The position numbers were made by a program, and so were the translations under genes. From assembly GCA_963714255.1 (NCBI GenBank), contig CAVQNU010000006.1, forward strand, positions 248,001-312,000: a stretch of 64,000 bases of DNA. Direction: 5' to 3'. Every line of letters begins with the position of its first letter. The first letter of the stretch is position 1. Positions 1 to 7,353 of the stretch are shown piece by piece. The notes beneath the pieces are model-generated. The model was not told the origin of the DNA and made no database searches. It was given only the letters and a program-made list of their open reading frames with translations. Source of the stretch: Rhodovastum sp963714255 (GTDB lineage Bacteria; Pseudomonadota; Alphaproteobacteria; Acetobacterales; Acetobacteraceae).

Positions 1-477
1 CGGGCGCATGCCAAAGGTGACGACGTGTCCGGCGCGCGCGGCCGGCAGCGCCGCGGCGAGCGCGCGGTGCAGCGCGGGCACGTCGCGGATGGCGGCGTCG
101 GCGGCCATCATCCACAGCACCGCGTCGGGGTCCTGCTCGGCCACCAGCAGGGCCGCGGCGGCGATCGCCGGGGCGGAATTGCGCCCCACCGGCTCCAGCA
201 CGATGCGCGGCGACACCACGCCGGCCCGCAGCAACTGCTCGGCCACAACGAACCGGTGCGCCTGGTTGCACACCACGATCGGCGCGGCGAAACCCTCGCC
301 CACGGCCCGCAGCGCGGTTTCCTCGATCATCGAACGCTCGGTGACCAGCGGCCAGAACTGCTTGGGGAAGCTCTCGCGGGAAACCGGCCATAGCCGCGTG
401 CCGGAGCCGCCGGACAGCAACACCGGCACCACCGCGCCACGCGTATCGGTGCCGGCATCGGGTGTCGGGGGGCTCAT
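1..477 (-). CDS. mannose-1-phosphate guanylyltransferase, 5' part (runs off window)
   Basis: This gene makes GDP-mannose from mannose-1-phosphate and GTP for exopolysaccharide or LPS sugars in the cytoplasm. Only the first 159 codons are in the window; the gene continues past base 1. Translation from the ATG at 477-475 shows the nucleotidyltransferase signature GGSGTRLWPVSRESFPKQF near residues 24-42, followed by EPVGRNSAPAIAAAALL and a MMAADAAI stretch where family members have the metal-binding PSDH-like motif. That last motif is modified here. Many homologues are bifunctional with a C-terminal phosphomannose isomerase domain, which cannot be judged. A repeat element lies just upstream. Confidence 0.85.
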   Translation of the reverse strand, partial: MSPPTPDAGTDTRGAVVPVLLSGGSGTRLWPVSRESFPKQFWPLVTERSMIEETALRAVGEGFAAPIVVCNQAHRFVVAEQLLRAGVVSPRIVLEPVGRNSAPAIAAAALLVAEQDPDAVLWMMAADAAIRDVPALHRALAAALPAARAGHVVTFGMRP

Positions 478-540
478 GCCAATGTCCTCGCACGGTTCGA
501 CGAAACCTATGCCAGCGGGGCGGGGGCAGTGTCCAGTAAG

Positions 541-637
541 GCAAGGCCAGGGCTCTGCTCTGCCCTGGACCCGCCCCAGCGCTCAGCGCGCCGTTTGGTG
601 CGACGAGGCAGTGGCCCCCTTGACCCCGCCACTTAAG
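541..637. repeat. dispersed GC-rich palindromic repeat, solo copy
   Basis: This copy carries the family end AAGGCCAGGGCTCTGC, the CCCTGGACCCGCC core, a variable GC-rich middle and the end GACCCCGCCACTTAAG. The CTTAAG end supplies the TAA stop of the neighbouring minus-strand gene (633-635). Confidence 0.8.
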
Positions 638-1592
638 GATCGGAAACCACCGGCAGCGCCGTCTGGCCCAGCACCCAGCCTTCCCATCGGCGGACCCACG
701 GATCGTCCGGCACGAAAGCCGGACGCCGGCCGGCCAGCACGTTCAGCACGCACAACATACCGAGCGTGCAATCGAACCGGTCCTCCCCGGCCGCATCGGC
801 GCCGAACCCGTCATCCACCGAGGCGGCCATGGCCGGCTCCGGAACGGCACCAAGCCGCGCCATCGCACCATGCAGTCCCGCCGCGAGCGCCACCCGGTCC
901 GCCCGGCGCCGCTTGCTGCCGGCCAGGCGAAGCCCGAGATGACGCAATGCCTCGGCCGGATAGGTCTCTGCCATCACAATCATGTCGGATAACAACAGAT
1001 CGGACAGGTCCCCGTCGAAGGGCCAGATACCGATCCGCTCGCCCTGCGTCAGTGCCGGCACCAGCATGTCCCGCCAGGCCGCCAGCGCCGCCTTGCCGGA
1101 CTGGTTGGCGCCCAGCGTCCAGAACGGCGGCGCCCCGGCCGGGCGCTCGGCGGTGGCGCGGTCGACCGCGCGGTGCAACGCTTGCGCCCCGCCGAGACCG
1201 AGTGCTGCGGCATGCGCCGCCCGCGTCATGCCGGCGCGGCCACGCATCGGGTAGAAAGGACTCCCGGGGCCGACCTCATCAAGGCTGGCGCAGACGCGGA
1301 AAAACCCGGGGCGGCCGGCAAGGCCGCGCAGGAAATCCGGAAACTTCATCCGGATGTCATGCGCCTCGGCATAAGCGCGTGGCAGCCCGAGCGGACAGTC
1401 GATGCCGAACAGCACCGGCCCGTCGGGCGCGCGCAGCCGCCCCAGCAGCGTGGCCGGATCGCCCGCCGGCACCGGGGCGGCGAGATGCCAGACAGCGCCG
1501 TTGCGGCGTGCCACCGCCATCCAGCGCTTGCGCGCGTCTATGCTCCAATCGGCATGAACCGCGAGATTGACGCTTGCACTTGTCACGATCAT
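633..1592 (-). CDS. DUF429-like (RNase H-fold) protein
   Basis: The protein is 319 residues and soluble, with no signal peptide. Early VHADWSID, then VLFGIDCPLGLP, and a late FDCTLGMLCVLNVL spaced as acidic motifs recall the DUF429 family, predicted RNase H-like nucleases of unknown role. A TYPAEALRHLGL segment fits that family as well. The assignment comes from motifs only. I chose the ATG at 1592; an in-frame ATG at 1610 is also possible but leaves only 23 bases to the divergent cytochrome gene. The stop codon lies inside a dispersed repeat, so the repeat may have replaced the original 3' end. Confidence 0.6.
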   Translation of the reverse strand: MIVTSASVNLAVHADWSIDARKRWMAVARRNGAVWHLAAPVPAGDPATLLGRLRAPDGPVLFGIDCPLGLPRAYAEAHDIRMKFPDFLRGLAGRPGFFRVCASLDEVGPGSPFYPMRGRAGMTRAAHAAALGLGGAQALHRAVDRATAERPAGAPPFWTLGANQSGKAALAAWRDMLVPALTQGERIGIWPFDGDLSDLLLSDMIVMAETYPAEALRHLGLRLAGSKRRRADRVALAAGLHGAMARLGAVPEPAMAASVDDGFGADAAGEDRFDCTLGMLCVLNVLAGRRPAFVPDDPWVRRWEGWVLGQTALPVVSDP

Positions 1593-1633
1593 CCCCGTGG
1601 GCATAAACACCCGCGGAACGACAGGAGACGATC

Positions 1634-2164
1634 ATGGCCTACGCAGACGAATACGGCACCGTGCAGAAGCTGCTGCACTGGCTGGTTGCCTTGCTGGTGG
1701 TGGGGCAGGTGGCGCTCGGATTGTGGATGCAGTCGCTCGCGCCGCAAGACCCGACCCTGCCGGGCTTGTTCCCGCTGCATGACGAACTCGGGGCGACGAT
1801 TCTGGTCCTGGTGCTGCTGCGCCTGCTGGTGCGCCTGATCGTGGGCGTTCCCGCGCTGCCGCGTGGCACGCCGCGCTGGGTGGACTCGCTGTCCCATCTC
1901 AACCACCGGCTGCTGTACCTGGTGCTGATCCTGCAACCGGTGATTGGCTACCTGGCCAAGAGCGCGCACGGCCATGGCCTGTCGCTGTTCGGCTATTACA
2001 GCATCCCGCCGGCGTTCGCGGCCAATCCGGTGTGGGCGGACTGGCTGGGCGAAGCGCATGAGGTCGGCGCGGAAGTGCTGATCGTGCTGGTGACCCTGCA
2101 CGTGCTGGGCGCGTTCTACCACGGCGTCATCCGCCGCGACGGCGTCGTGCGGCGGATGGCCTGA
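1634..2164 (+). CDS. cytochrome b561 family protein
   Basis: This is a di-heme inner-membrane electron carrier of 176 residues with four hydrophobic segments, the usual size for the bacterial b561 family. Likely heme histidines are in QKLLHWLVA near residue 15, in FPLHDELGA, in EAHEVGAE and in LHVLGAFYHG near the end. A good ribosome site (AGGAG) precedes the ATG. In this family electrons pass between quinol and periplasmic acceptors, or superoxide is oxidised; the partner here is unknown. It is divergent from the DUF429-like gene, with only about 40 bases between them. Confidence 0.88.
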   Translation: MAYADEYGTVQKLLHWLVALLVVGQVALGLWMQSLAPQDPTLPGLFPLHDELGATILVLVLLRLLVRLIVGVPALPRGTPRWVDSLSHLNHRLLYLVLILQPVIGYLAKSAHGHGLSLFGYYSIPPAFAANPVWADWLGEAHEVGAEVLIVLVTLHVLGAFYHGVIRRDGVVRRMA

Positions 2165-2177
2165 CCGAGGTTCGTCC

Positions 2178-2387
2178 CTAAAGGGGCTTGTGGGCCCGCT
2201 CGATCAGGCGGCTGAGGAAGCCGGGCTTCTTTGCAGGCTCGGCGGCCTTGGCCGCTTTTTCGCGGGCGCGGGCCTCCTCGCGCTTCTCGCGCTCCTTCAG
2301 CTCAAGCCATTTGTCCAGGCTGAGCCCGGCCTTGGCGGCCCGTTTTTCCTCGTAGCTGCGCTGGCCGTCGGTCATCTGTTTCGTCAT
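2178..2387 (-). CDS. small charged protein of unknown function
   Basis: The product is 69 residues. It is Lys/Glu/Ala-rich in the middle (KEREKREEARAREKAAK), suggesting a helical, partly disordered protein. It ends in KKPGFLSRLIERAHKPL, which could form an amphipathic helix. I chose the ATG at 2387 because GGAGG precedes it at normal spacing; the frame is open further upstream. It lies 44 bases after the ABC permease on the same strand with its own ribosome site. I do not recognise a family. Confidence 0.6.
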   Translation of the reverse strand: MTKQMTDGQRSYEEKRAAKAGLSLDKWLELKEREKREEARAREKAAKAAEPAKKPGFLSRLIERAHKPL

Positions 2388-2431
2388 GGTAATCCTCCGT
2401 GCGCCGGTTCTGGCAGGTGGGCGGCGGAGCT

Positions 2432-3184
2432 TCAAGCCTCTCCGCGCCGGCGCAGCAGCGTGCGGGCAAACGCGCCGAGGGCGGCATTGATCGCCACGCC
2501 GCTGGCCGAAAGCAGGACAAGGGCTGCGAACATGCGCGGCACCTGCAGCCGGTAGCCGGCTTCCAAAATCCGGTAGGCGAGGCCCGAGGCCACCCCGCCG
2601 GAGCCGGCGACGATCTCGGCGCTGACCGTGCCGACCAAAGCAAGGCCGCCGGAAATGCGCAACCCGGCGAGGAAATAGGGCAGGGCGACCGGCAGGCGCA
2701 GCAGGCGCAGCGTGTCCCAGCGTCCGGCCCCGTTCAGGCGGAACAGGTCGAGCAGTTCGGCCGGCGCCGCGGCGAGGCCGGCGGCGGTGTTCGAGAACAC
2801 CGGGAAAAAGGCGATGATGGTGGCGCAGATCACCACCGCGGCGAACGGATCGCCCACCCAGACGATCACCAGCGGGGCGATGGCGACAATTGGCGTGACC
2901 TGCAGCACCACGGTCCAGGGCTGAAAGGCGGCACGGGCGAGCGGGCTTGCCTGCATAAGCAGCGCCAGCGCCACCCCAAGCACGGCGGAGACGACGATCG
3001 CGGTGGCGGTGACACCGAGGGTGGAGGCCAGCGAGGCCAGGAACAGCATCGGATCGGCGAGGAACGCGCCGGCGATGACGACCGGGCCGGGCACCAGATA
3101 CGCCGGCACGCCGGACAAACGTACCGCGGCTTCCCAGAGGATGAGGAACAGGACGGCGAACAGGGCGGGGGCGAGGCGGGTCAA
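2432..3184 (-). CDS. ABC transporter permease (SsuC/TauC/ThiX type)
   Basis: This is the inner-membrane channel subunit of a small-molecule importer, about 250 residues with about six hydrophobic segments. The cytoplasmic EAA-type loop is visible as AAAPAELLDLFRLNGAGRWD followed by LPVALPYFLAGLRIS. The likely start is TTG at 3184, whose bases overlap the TGA of the ATPase gene (TTGA coupling); no ATG sits nearby, and longer versions would overlap the ATPase gene. It belongs with the ATPase and binding protein that precede it in one operon. Confidence 0.85.
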   Translation of the reverse strand: MTRLAPALFAVLFLILWEAAVRLSGVPAYLVPGPVVIAGAFLADPMLFLASLASTLGVTATAIVVSAVLGVALALLMQASPLARAAFQPWTVVLQVTPIVAIAPLVIVWVGDPFAAVVICATIIAFFPVFSNTAAGLAAAPAELLDLFRLNGAGRWDTLRLLRLPVALPYFLAGLRISGGLALVGTVSAEIVAGSGGVASGLAYRILEAGYRLQVPRMFAALVLLSASGVAINAALGAFARTLLRRRGEA

Positions 3185-3927
3185 GATGGGGCGCCCAGCG
3201 CCGCCTGCATCGCGTGTGTCACCTCGCCGACCAGGGCGGTGTAGGCGGGGGCGAGCCGGGCTTCCGGGCCGGGGTTGAGATGCGCGCCGATCTCCCGGGC
3301 GATGCGGCCGGGGCGCGGCGTCATCAGCACGATGCGGCGGGCGAGAAAGCATGCCTCGTAGGTGGAATGGGTCACAAACACCACCGTGCATCCAAGCTGC
3401 CGCCAAAGACCCAGCAGGTCTTCCTGCAGGCGGAACCTGGTGAACTCATCCAGCGCGGCAAACGGTTCATCCATCAGCAGCAAACGCGGGCGGGTGACCA
3501 ACGCGCGGGCGATCGAGACCCGCATGCGCATGCCGCCCGACAACTCGCGCGGGCGCGCCTGGGCGAACCGCTCCAGTCCGACCCGCGCGAGCGCCGCGTG
3601 CACATCCGCCGCCGCCGCGCGCCGGCCGCACCCGCGCAGGCGCAGCGGCAGAAACACGTTGTCGGCGGCGCTCGCCCACGGCAGCAGGGTGGCGTCCTGG
3701 AACACATAGCCGATCTCGCCCGGCGCCGGGGCCGCCCCGCCGTCCCAGACCACGCGGCCCTCGTCTGGTGCGTCCAGCCCGGCGATCAGCCGCAGCAGCG
3801 TGGATTTGCCGCAGCCGGACGGGCCGAGCAGGGCGAGGAAATCGCCTTTGCCGATCCGCAGCGACACGTCTTGCAGCGCCTGCGTGCCGTTGGGAAAGCG
3901 CCGGCCGAGGCGGTCCAGGATCAGCAT
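3181..3927 (-). CDS. ABC transporter ATP-binding protein (SsuB/TauB/ThiZ type)
   Basis: This ATPase energises the adjacent permease. It is 248 residues, with Walker A GPSGCGKST at residues 35-43, a Q-loop YVFQDATLLPW, the ABC signature as LSGGMRMRVSIARAL (the usual Q after SGG is M), Walker B LLLMDEPFAALDE and an H-loop FVTHSTYEA. These fit the nitrate/sulfonate/taurine ATPase family. The binding-protein gene ends 4 bases upstream and the permease start overlaps its stop, so the three are one transcription unit. Confidence 0.92.
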   Translation of the reverse strand: MLILDRLGRRFPNGTQALQDVSLRIGKGDFLALLGPSGCGKSTLLRLIAGLDAPDEGRVVWDGGAAPAPGEIGYVFQDATLLPWASAADNVFLPLRLRGCGRRAAAADVHAALARVGLERFAQARPRELSGGMRMRVSIARALVTRPRLLLMDEPFAALDEFTRFRLQEDLLGLWRQLGCTVVFVTHSTYEACFLARRIVLMTPRPGRIAREIGAHLNPGPEARLAPAYTALVGEVTHAMQAALGAPS

Positions 3928-3931
3928 GCGC

Positions 3932-4924
3932 CTATGGTTTCAGCCCGGCCTCGCGGTTGACGAACTGCAGCGTATAGGCGCGGCGGACATCGAGGTCCGG
4001 CGGATACACGCCCTCCGCCGCCATGGTGGCATAGAAATCCGCCCAGCGCGCCGCGGTCATCGCGCCGATACCGCTTGTCGCCGCGTCGCCCGACGTCAGG
4101 ATGCGGTTCTTCTTCAGGGCCTCCCGCCCATAGGCGAGCAGGGCCTCGGTCATCTCCGGGTTGTCCTTCCGGATCAGCGCGTTCCCCGGGGCCGGGTCGC
4201 CATCGAGATAGGCGGCCCAGCCCTCGATCGAGGCATCGACGAAGCGTTGCACCGTGTCGGGCTTTGTCTCGATCATCCGGTCGGACACGGCGAACAACTG
4301 GGCATAGCCGGCAAACCCGGCATCGGCGACCAGCAGAACCACCGGATCGAACCCGGCCGCCTGGCGGATGGAATACGGTTCGGACCCCAGGAAACCCTGC
4401 TGGATCGCGCCCTTATTCGCCAGGAACGGCTGCAGGTTGAACGTATAGGGGCGGATTTGCGCATCGGAATAGCCGAACTTGGCGCGGAGGAAATTCCACC
4501 AGCCGGCGCGGGTGTCGGCGCCGATCATGATCGGCTTGCCCCGCAGCGCCGGGAAATTGTCGTTGCCCTGGCCGGGATGGGCGATGAGGACCGACGGGTC
4601 CTTCTGGAACATCGCCGCGACCACCCGGAAGGGAATGCGCTCGGTCACGAAGTTCAGGGCGACGAAACTGTTCGAGGCGATGTTCACGTCCAGCCGCCCG
4701 GCGAGCAGCAACTGGGTCTGGTTCACGCTCGGGCCGCCCTGGCGGATGGTCACGTCCAGGCCGTGGCTGCGGTAAATGCCGGTGGCGAGGGCCTGATAGT
4801 AGCCGCCGTACTCGGCTTCGGCGAGCCAGTCGGTGCCGAAGGTGATCCGGTCCTGGGCGTGCGCGGCCGGCGCCGCGCACCCGAGGAAAGCGGCCGCCAA
4901 CAGGGTGGTGAGCAGGTTCCGCAT
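3932..4924 (-). CDS. ABC transporter substrate-binding protein, NMT1/THI5-like
   Basis: This periplasmic binding protein for the downstream ATPase and permease has 330 residues. It starts with a signal peptide ending AAPAAHAQ. The mature region begins ITFGTDWLAEAEYGGYYQA, the opening typical of NMT1/THI5-domain binding proteins, which bind pyrimidine thiamine precursors, riboflavin, sulfonates or related compounds. The sequence does not settle the ligand. I chose the ATG at 4924 because GAGGGG precedes it; the open frame extends into a repeat upstream but that part is not coding. I saw no TPP riboswitch in the leader, which is occupied by a composite repeat. Confidence 0.87.
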   Translation of the reverse strand: MRNLLTTLLAAAFLGCAAPAAHAQDRITFGTDWLAEAEYGGYYQALATGIYRSHGLDVTIRQGGPSVNQTQLLLAGRLDVNIASNSFVALNFVTERIPFRVVAAMFQKDPSVLIAHPGQGNDNFPALRGKPIMIGADTRAGWWNFLRAKFGYSDAQIRPYTFNLQPFLANKGAIQQGFLGSEPYSIRQAAGFDPVVLLVADAGFAGYAQLFAVSDRMIETKPDTVQRFVDASIEGWAAYLDGDPAPGNALIRKDNPEMTEALLAYGREALKKNRILTSGDAATSGIGAMTAARWADFYATMAAEGVYPPDLDVRRAYTLQFVNREAGLKP

Positions 4925-4990
4925 TGCATTCCCCTCGTGATGCCCGGCCGGGATGTTGTGCCGGCGGGACGGATTGCCAGCGGGGAGTAA

Positions 4991-5200
4991 GGCAAGGAAG
5001 GCCAGGGCTCTGCCCTGGACCCGCCAGGGGGCAGTGGCCCCCTGGACCCCGCTACTTAAGCATTCGTTATGAGAGGGGGGTGAGGCGGTGAACCGGTTCA
5101 CCGCCTTACCCCCGTCTCATAACGAATGCCTAAAAGTAATGGGTTCCAAGGGGCCACTGCCCCTTGGCGGGTCCAGGGCAGAGCCCTGGCCTTCCTTGCC
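4991..5200. repeat. composite dispersed repeat with inverted ends and central palindrome
   Basis: The outer ends are perfect inverted repeats of about 35 bp beginning GGCAAGGAAGGCCAGGGC. Between them lies a nearly perfect 70-bp palindrome (5060-5129, arms of 35 bp with two mismatches), centred on a perfect 22-bp palindrome at 5084-5105. The left part ends GCTACTTAA; the right part begins TAAAAGTAATGGGTTCC. There is no coding capacity. A second copy of the same design lies at 43575-43806. Confidence 0.85.
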
Positions 5201-5281
5201 TGTCCCGTCACCGCGGGATGACCCGGACGACGTTCTGTGGCACCACAAGCCGGCGCCCGGCATGGGACGGCGGAGCAGGGC

Positions 5282-5617
5282 ATGGACGAGCCACGGGTCA
5301 AGGCGGGTATCTGGGTCAGCATGGCGCTGCGCCTGGGCAATGCGGGGGGGCGTTACGGCAGCGTGCTGCGCAAGGGCGACCCGGATGCGGGCGGGGTGCT
5401 GGTGGTGCTGCGCGGGCGCACGGGGCTGTCGGTGCTGTCGCAGATGCGCGCGGCCGAGGGAACGCCCGCCTGGATTCGCGGCACCGGGGCGGGGCCGGTG
5501 GACCAGGCGACCGCGGATGCCTACGTGGCCCGGCAGGTGAAGTTCGACCCCGATCTGTGGGTTCTGGAGTTCGAAAGCCCGGACATGCTGCCGCCGTTCG
5601 AGGGAAAGATCGTGTGA
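5282..5617 (+). CDS. DUF1491 family protein
   Basis: The protein is 111 residues, the usual family length. Recognisable parts are VKAGIWVSMALRLGNAGG near the start, the DPDAGGVLVVLRG segment, and the C-terminal VKFDPDLWVLEFESPDM, all typical of DUF1491, a family almost confined to Alphaproteobacteria with no known function. I chose the ATG at 5282 (ribosome site GGAG upstream) because the frame upstream of it is not conserved-looking. It is the first gene after the composite repeat. Confidence 0.85.
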   Translation: MDEPRVKAGIWVSMALRLGNAGGRYGSVLRKGDPDAGGVLVVLRGRTGLSVLSQMRAAEGTPAWIRGTGAGPVDQATADAYVARQVKFDPDLWVLEFESPDMLPPFEGKIV

Positions 5618-5748
5618 TTGTCTGTTGCGGATCGGCCACAGTTGCGGCGCGTGTGGCAGCGTGCGCAACGCAAGGCTGGTGCGCCGGCGTGTCGTTCCGC
5701 AAGGTCCGGTCCCATATGCTTGCCGGCATTCGTAAACAGGTCGATCCC

Positions 5749-6837
5749 ATGAAGCGTGCCCTTCTTGCCGCGACTTTTCTCGCGCTGCCGTTCGCCGCGC
5801 AGGCGCAGCCCATCCAGGGCGTCTATGTGGGCGCGGGTGGCGGGGCGAACTTCCTGGAGGACGAGCCGGTGCGCTCGACCACGATCAACGGAAAGCCCCA
5901 GGGCGGCGGCGGATCGGTGGGGTACGAAACCGGCTGGACGGGGTTGGGCAGTGTCGGCTGGGGTTTCGGCAACGGCGTGCGGGTGGAGCTGGAGGGCAAC
6001 TGGCGCAGCAACGACCTCGGCCACGGCAACCTGCCGCCCGGCGCGTCGGCATCCGGCCAGGAAACCAAATACGGTGTCATGGCGAACGTGCTGTTCGACA
6101 TGGACATCGGCTCGCCCTACGTTTTCCCGTATCTGGGCGCGGGGGCCGGGGCGGCATGGGTGCACAAGAGCACCAATGTCGTCCGGCCCGGCCTGATCAG
6201 TGCGTCGATCGACGAAACCCCGGGAGCGAATTTCGCCTACCAGGCCATTGCCGGTGCCGCCTTTCCGATTCCGCACGTGCCGGGGCTGTCGGTGACGGCA
6301 GAGTTCCGGTTTTTCGCTCTGACCGGCGAGCGCAAGGTCACCGGCACCTTGTCGGCGCCCGCCTATCCCGTGGCGGCTTATGGGGTTACCACCAGCGGCA
6401 ACAACAATTTCGACGGCTTGCTGGGCCTTCGCTACGCGTTCAATGTGGCGCCGCCGCCGGTGCCGGCGCCCGCTCCGGCGCCCGTCGCCGCTCCGGCGCC
6501 GGCGCCGGCGCGCAGCTATCTGGTGTTCTTCGACTGGGACAGCGCGGTGCTGACCGAGCGGGCGCGGCAGATCGTGGCTGAGGCGGCGCAGAACGCAACC
6601 CGGGTGCAGGTGACGCGCATCGAGGTGTCCGGCCACGCCGACCGCACCGGCACGCCGCAATACAACCTGGTGTTGTCGCGCCGCCGTGCCGAGGCGGTGG
6701 CGGCGGAACTGGTGCGGCTGGGCGTGGGCAAACAGGCGATCGATATCCAGGCGTTCGGCGAGACCAAGCCGCTGGTGGCGACCGCGGAGGGGGTGCGCGA
6801 GGCGCAGAACCGGCGGGTGGAGATTGTGCTGCGCTGA
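5749..6837 (+). CDS. OmpA family outer-membrane protein
   Basis: The product is 362 residues. A signal peptide ends AAQAQP. An N-terminal eight-strand barrel domain follows (GVYVGAGGGANFLEDE ... LLGLRYAF, about residues 24-230). An Ala/Pro hinge (about 231-255) leads to an OmpA C-terminal peptidoglycan-binding domain with FFDWDSAVLTERARQIV, SGHADRTGTPQYNLVLSRRR and AQNRRVEIVL. It anchors the outer membrane to the cell wall. The ATG at 5749 gives a clean signal peptide; the frame is open far upstream through a repeat, which is not coding. A strong hairpin follows the stop. Confidence 0.92.
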   Translation: MKRALLAATFLALPFAAQAQPIQGVYVGAGGGANFLEDEPVRSTTINGKPQGGGGSVGYETGWTGLGSVGWGFGNGVRVELEGNWRSNDLGHGNLPPGASASGQETKYGVMANVLFDMDIGSPYVFPYLGAGAGAAWVHKSTNVVRPGLISASIDETPGANFAYQAIAGAAFPIPHVPGLSVTAEFRFFALTGERKVTGTLSAPAYPVAAYGVTTSGNNNFDGLLGLRYAFNVAPPPVPAPAPAPVAAPAPAPARSYLVFFDWDSAVLTERARQIVAEAAQNATRVQVTRIEVSGHADRTGTPQYNLVLSRRRAEAVAAELVRLGVGKQAIDIQAFGETKPLVATAEGVREAQNRRVEIVLR

Positions 6838-6840
6838 GGG

Positions 6841-6884
6841 GAAGGAAGGAAGGCCAGGGCAGAGCCCTGGCCTTCCTTCCTTCC
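6841..6884. terminator. 20-bp perfect hairpin of the repeat family, probable terminator
   Basis: Arms 6841-6860 and 6864-6884 are perfectly complementary around an AGA loop and end in pyrimidine-rich sequence. It follows the OmpA stop by 3 bases. It shares the GGCCAGGGCAGAGCCCTGGCC core with the dispersed repeats. Its terminator function is inferred. Confidence 0.65.
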
Positions 6885-6921
6885 CTTCTCACCGCAGCAA
6901 CATTCCCGCTAGAATTCAGTC

Positions 6922-7338
6922 ATGCCCGCGACTGACCTGCGCCGCCTGCTCTACGTCAGCCACAGCCGCCTCACCGGCGATCCCGCTGCTGTCGCGGCAG
7001 CGCTGGCGGAGATCCTTGCGGTCGCACGCCGGCGTAATGCGGAGCTCGGCGTCACCGGCGCGCTCATGTTGCATGACGGCCGGTTCGCCCAGGCGCTGGA
7101 AGGGCCGCACGCGGCGGTGCAGGCGGTGTTCGACAGCATCGCCGCCGATCCGCGCCATGGCGCGGTGACGGTCACCGAGGACGGGCCGGTGCCGGCGCGC
7201 GCCTTTCCCGCGTGGTCGATGGCCTATGCCGGCGCGGATGGCGCGCCCGATATTCCGCTGACGCTGGTGGACGCCGTGCGCGAGTCCGGGCCCGAGGCGG
7301 ATGCCGTGCTGCAACGCCTGAGGGCGATGGCAGCGTAG
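6922..7338 (+). CDS. BLUF-domain blue-light sensor
   Basis: This short 138-residue flavin photoreceptor consists of little more than a BLUF domain. The photochemical residues are present: Tyr11 in LLYVS, Asn39 in RRRNAELGVTGAL, Gln57 in GRFAQALEGP, and Trp98/Met100 in WSM. These are the residues that reshuffle hydrogen bonds around FAD on illumination. There is no EAL, GGDEF or DNA-binding output domain, so it must signal by protein contact, as short BLUF proteins do. No partner is evident next door (OmpA upstream, convergent LivK-like gene downstream). The start is ATG 6922, with a weak ribosome site. Confidence 0.9.
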   Translation: MPATDLRRLLYVSHSRLTGDPAAVAAALAEILAVARRRNAELGVTGALMLHDGRFAQALEGPHAAVQAVFDSIAADPRHGAVTVTEDGPVPARAFPAWSMAYAGADGAPDIPLTLVDAVRESGPEADAVLQRLRAMAA

Positions 7339-7353
7339 CTAACGGCAACGTGG

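Noticed and set aside
8..1570. Long plus-strand open frame of about 520 codons
   Set aside because: It is the antisense of the guanylyltransferase and DUF429-like genes; the translation is Arg/Pro/Ser-rich with no protein motifs. Extreme GC content keeps such frames open.
4925..5000. TPP riboswitch before the NMT1/THI5-like importer
   Set aside because: No CTGAGA or ACCTGATC-type conserved boxes were found; the leader is short and enters a composite repeat.
5060..5129. CRISPR-like or attachment-site interpretation of the palindrome
   Set aside because: There is a single long inverted repeat, not regularly spaced direct repeats, and no integrase or cas gene is nearby.
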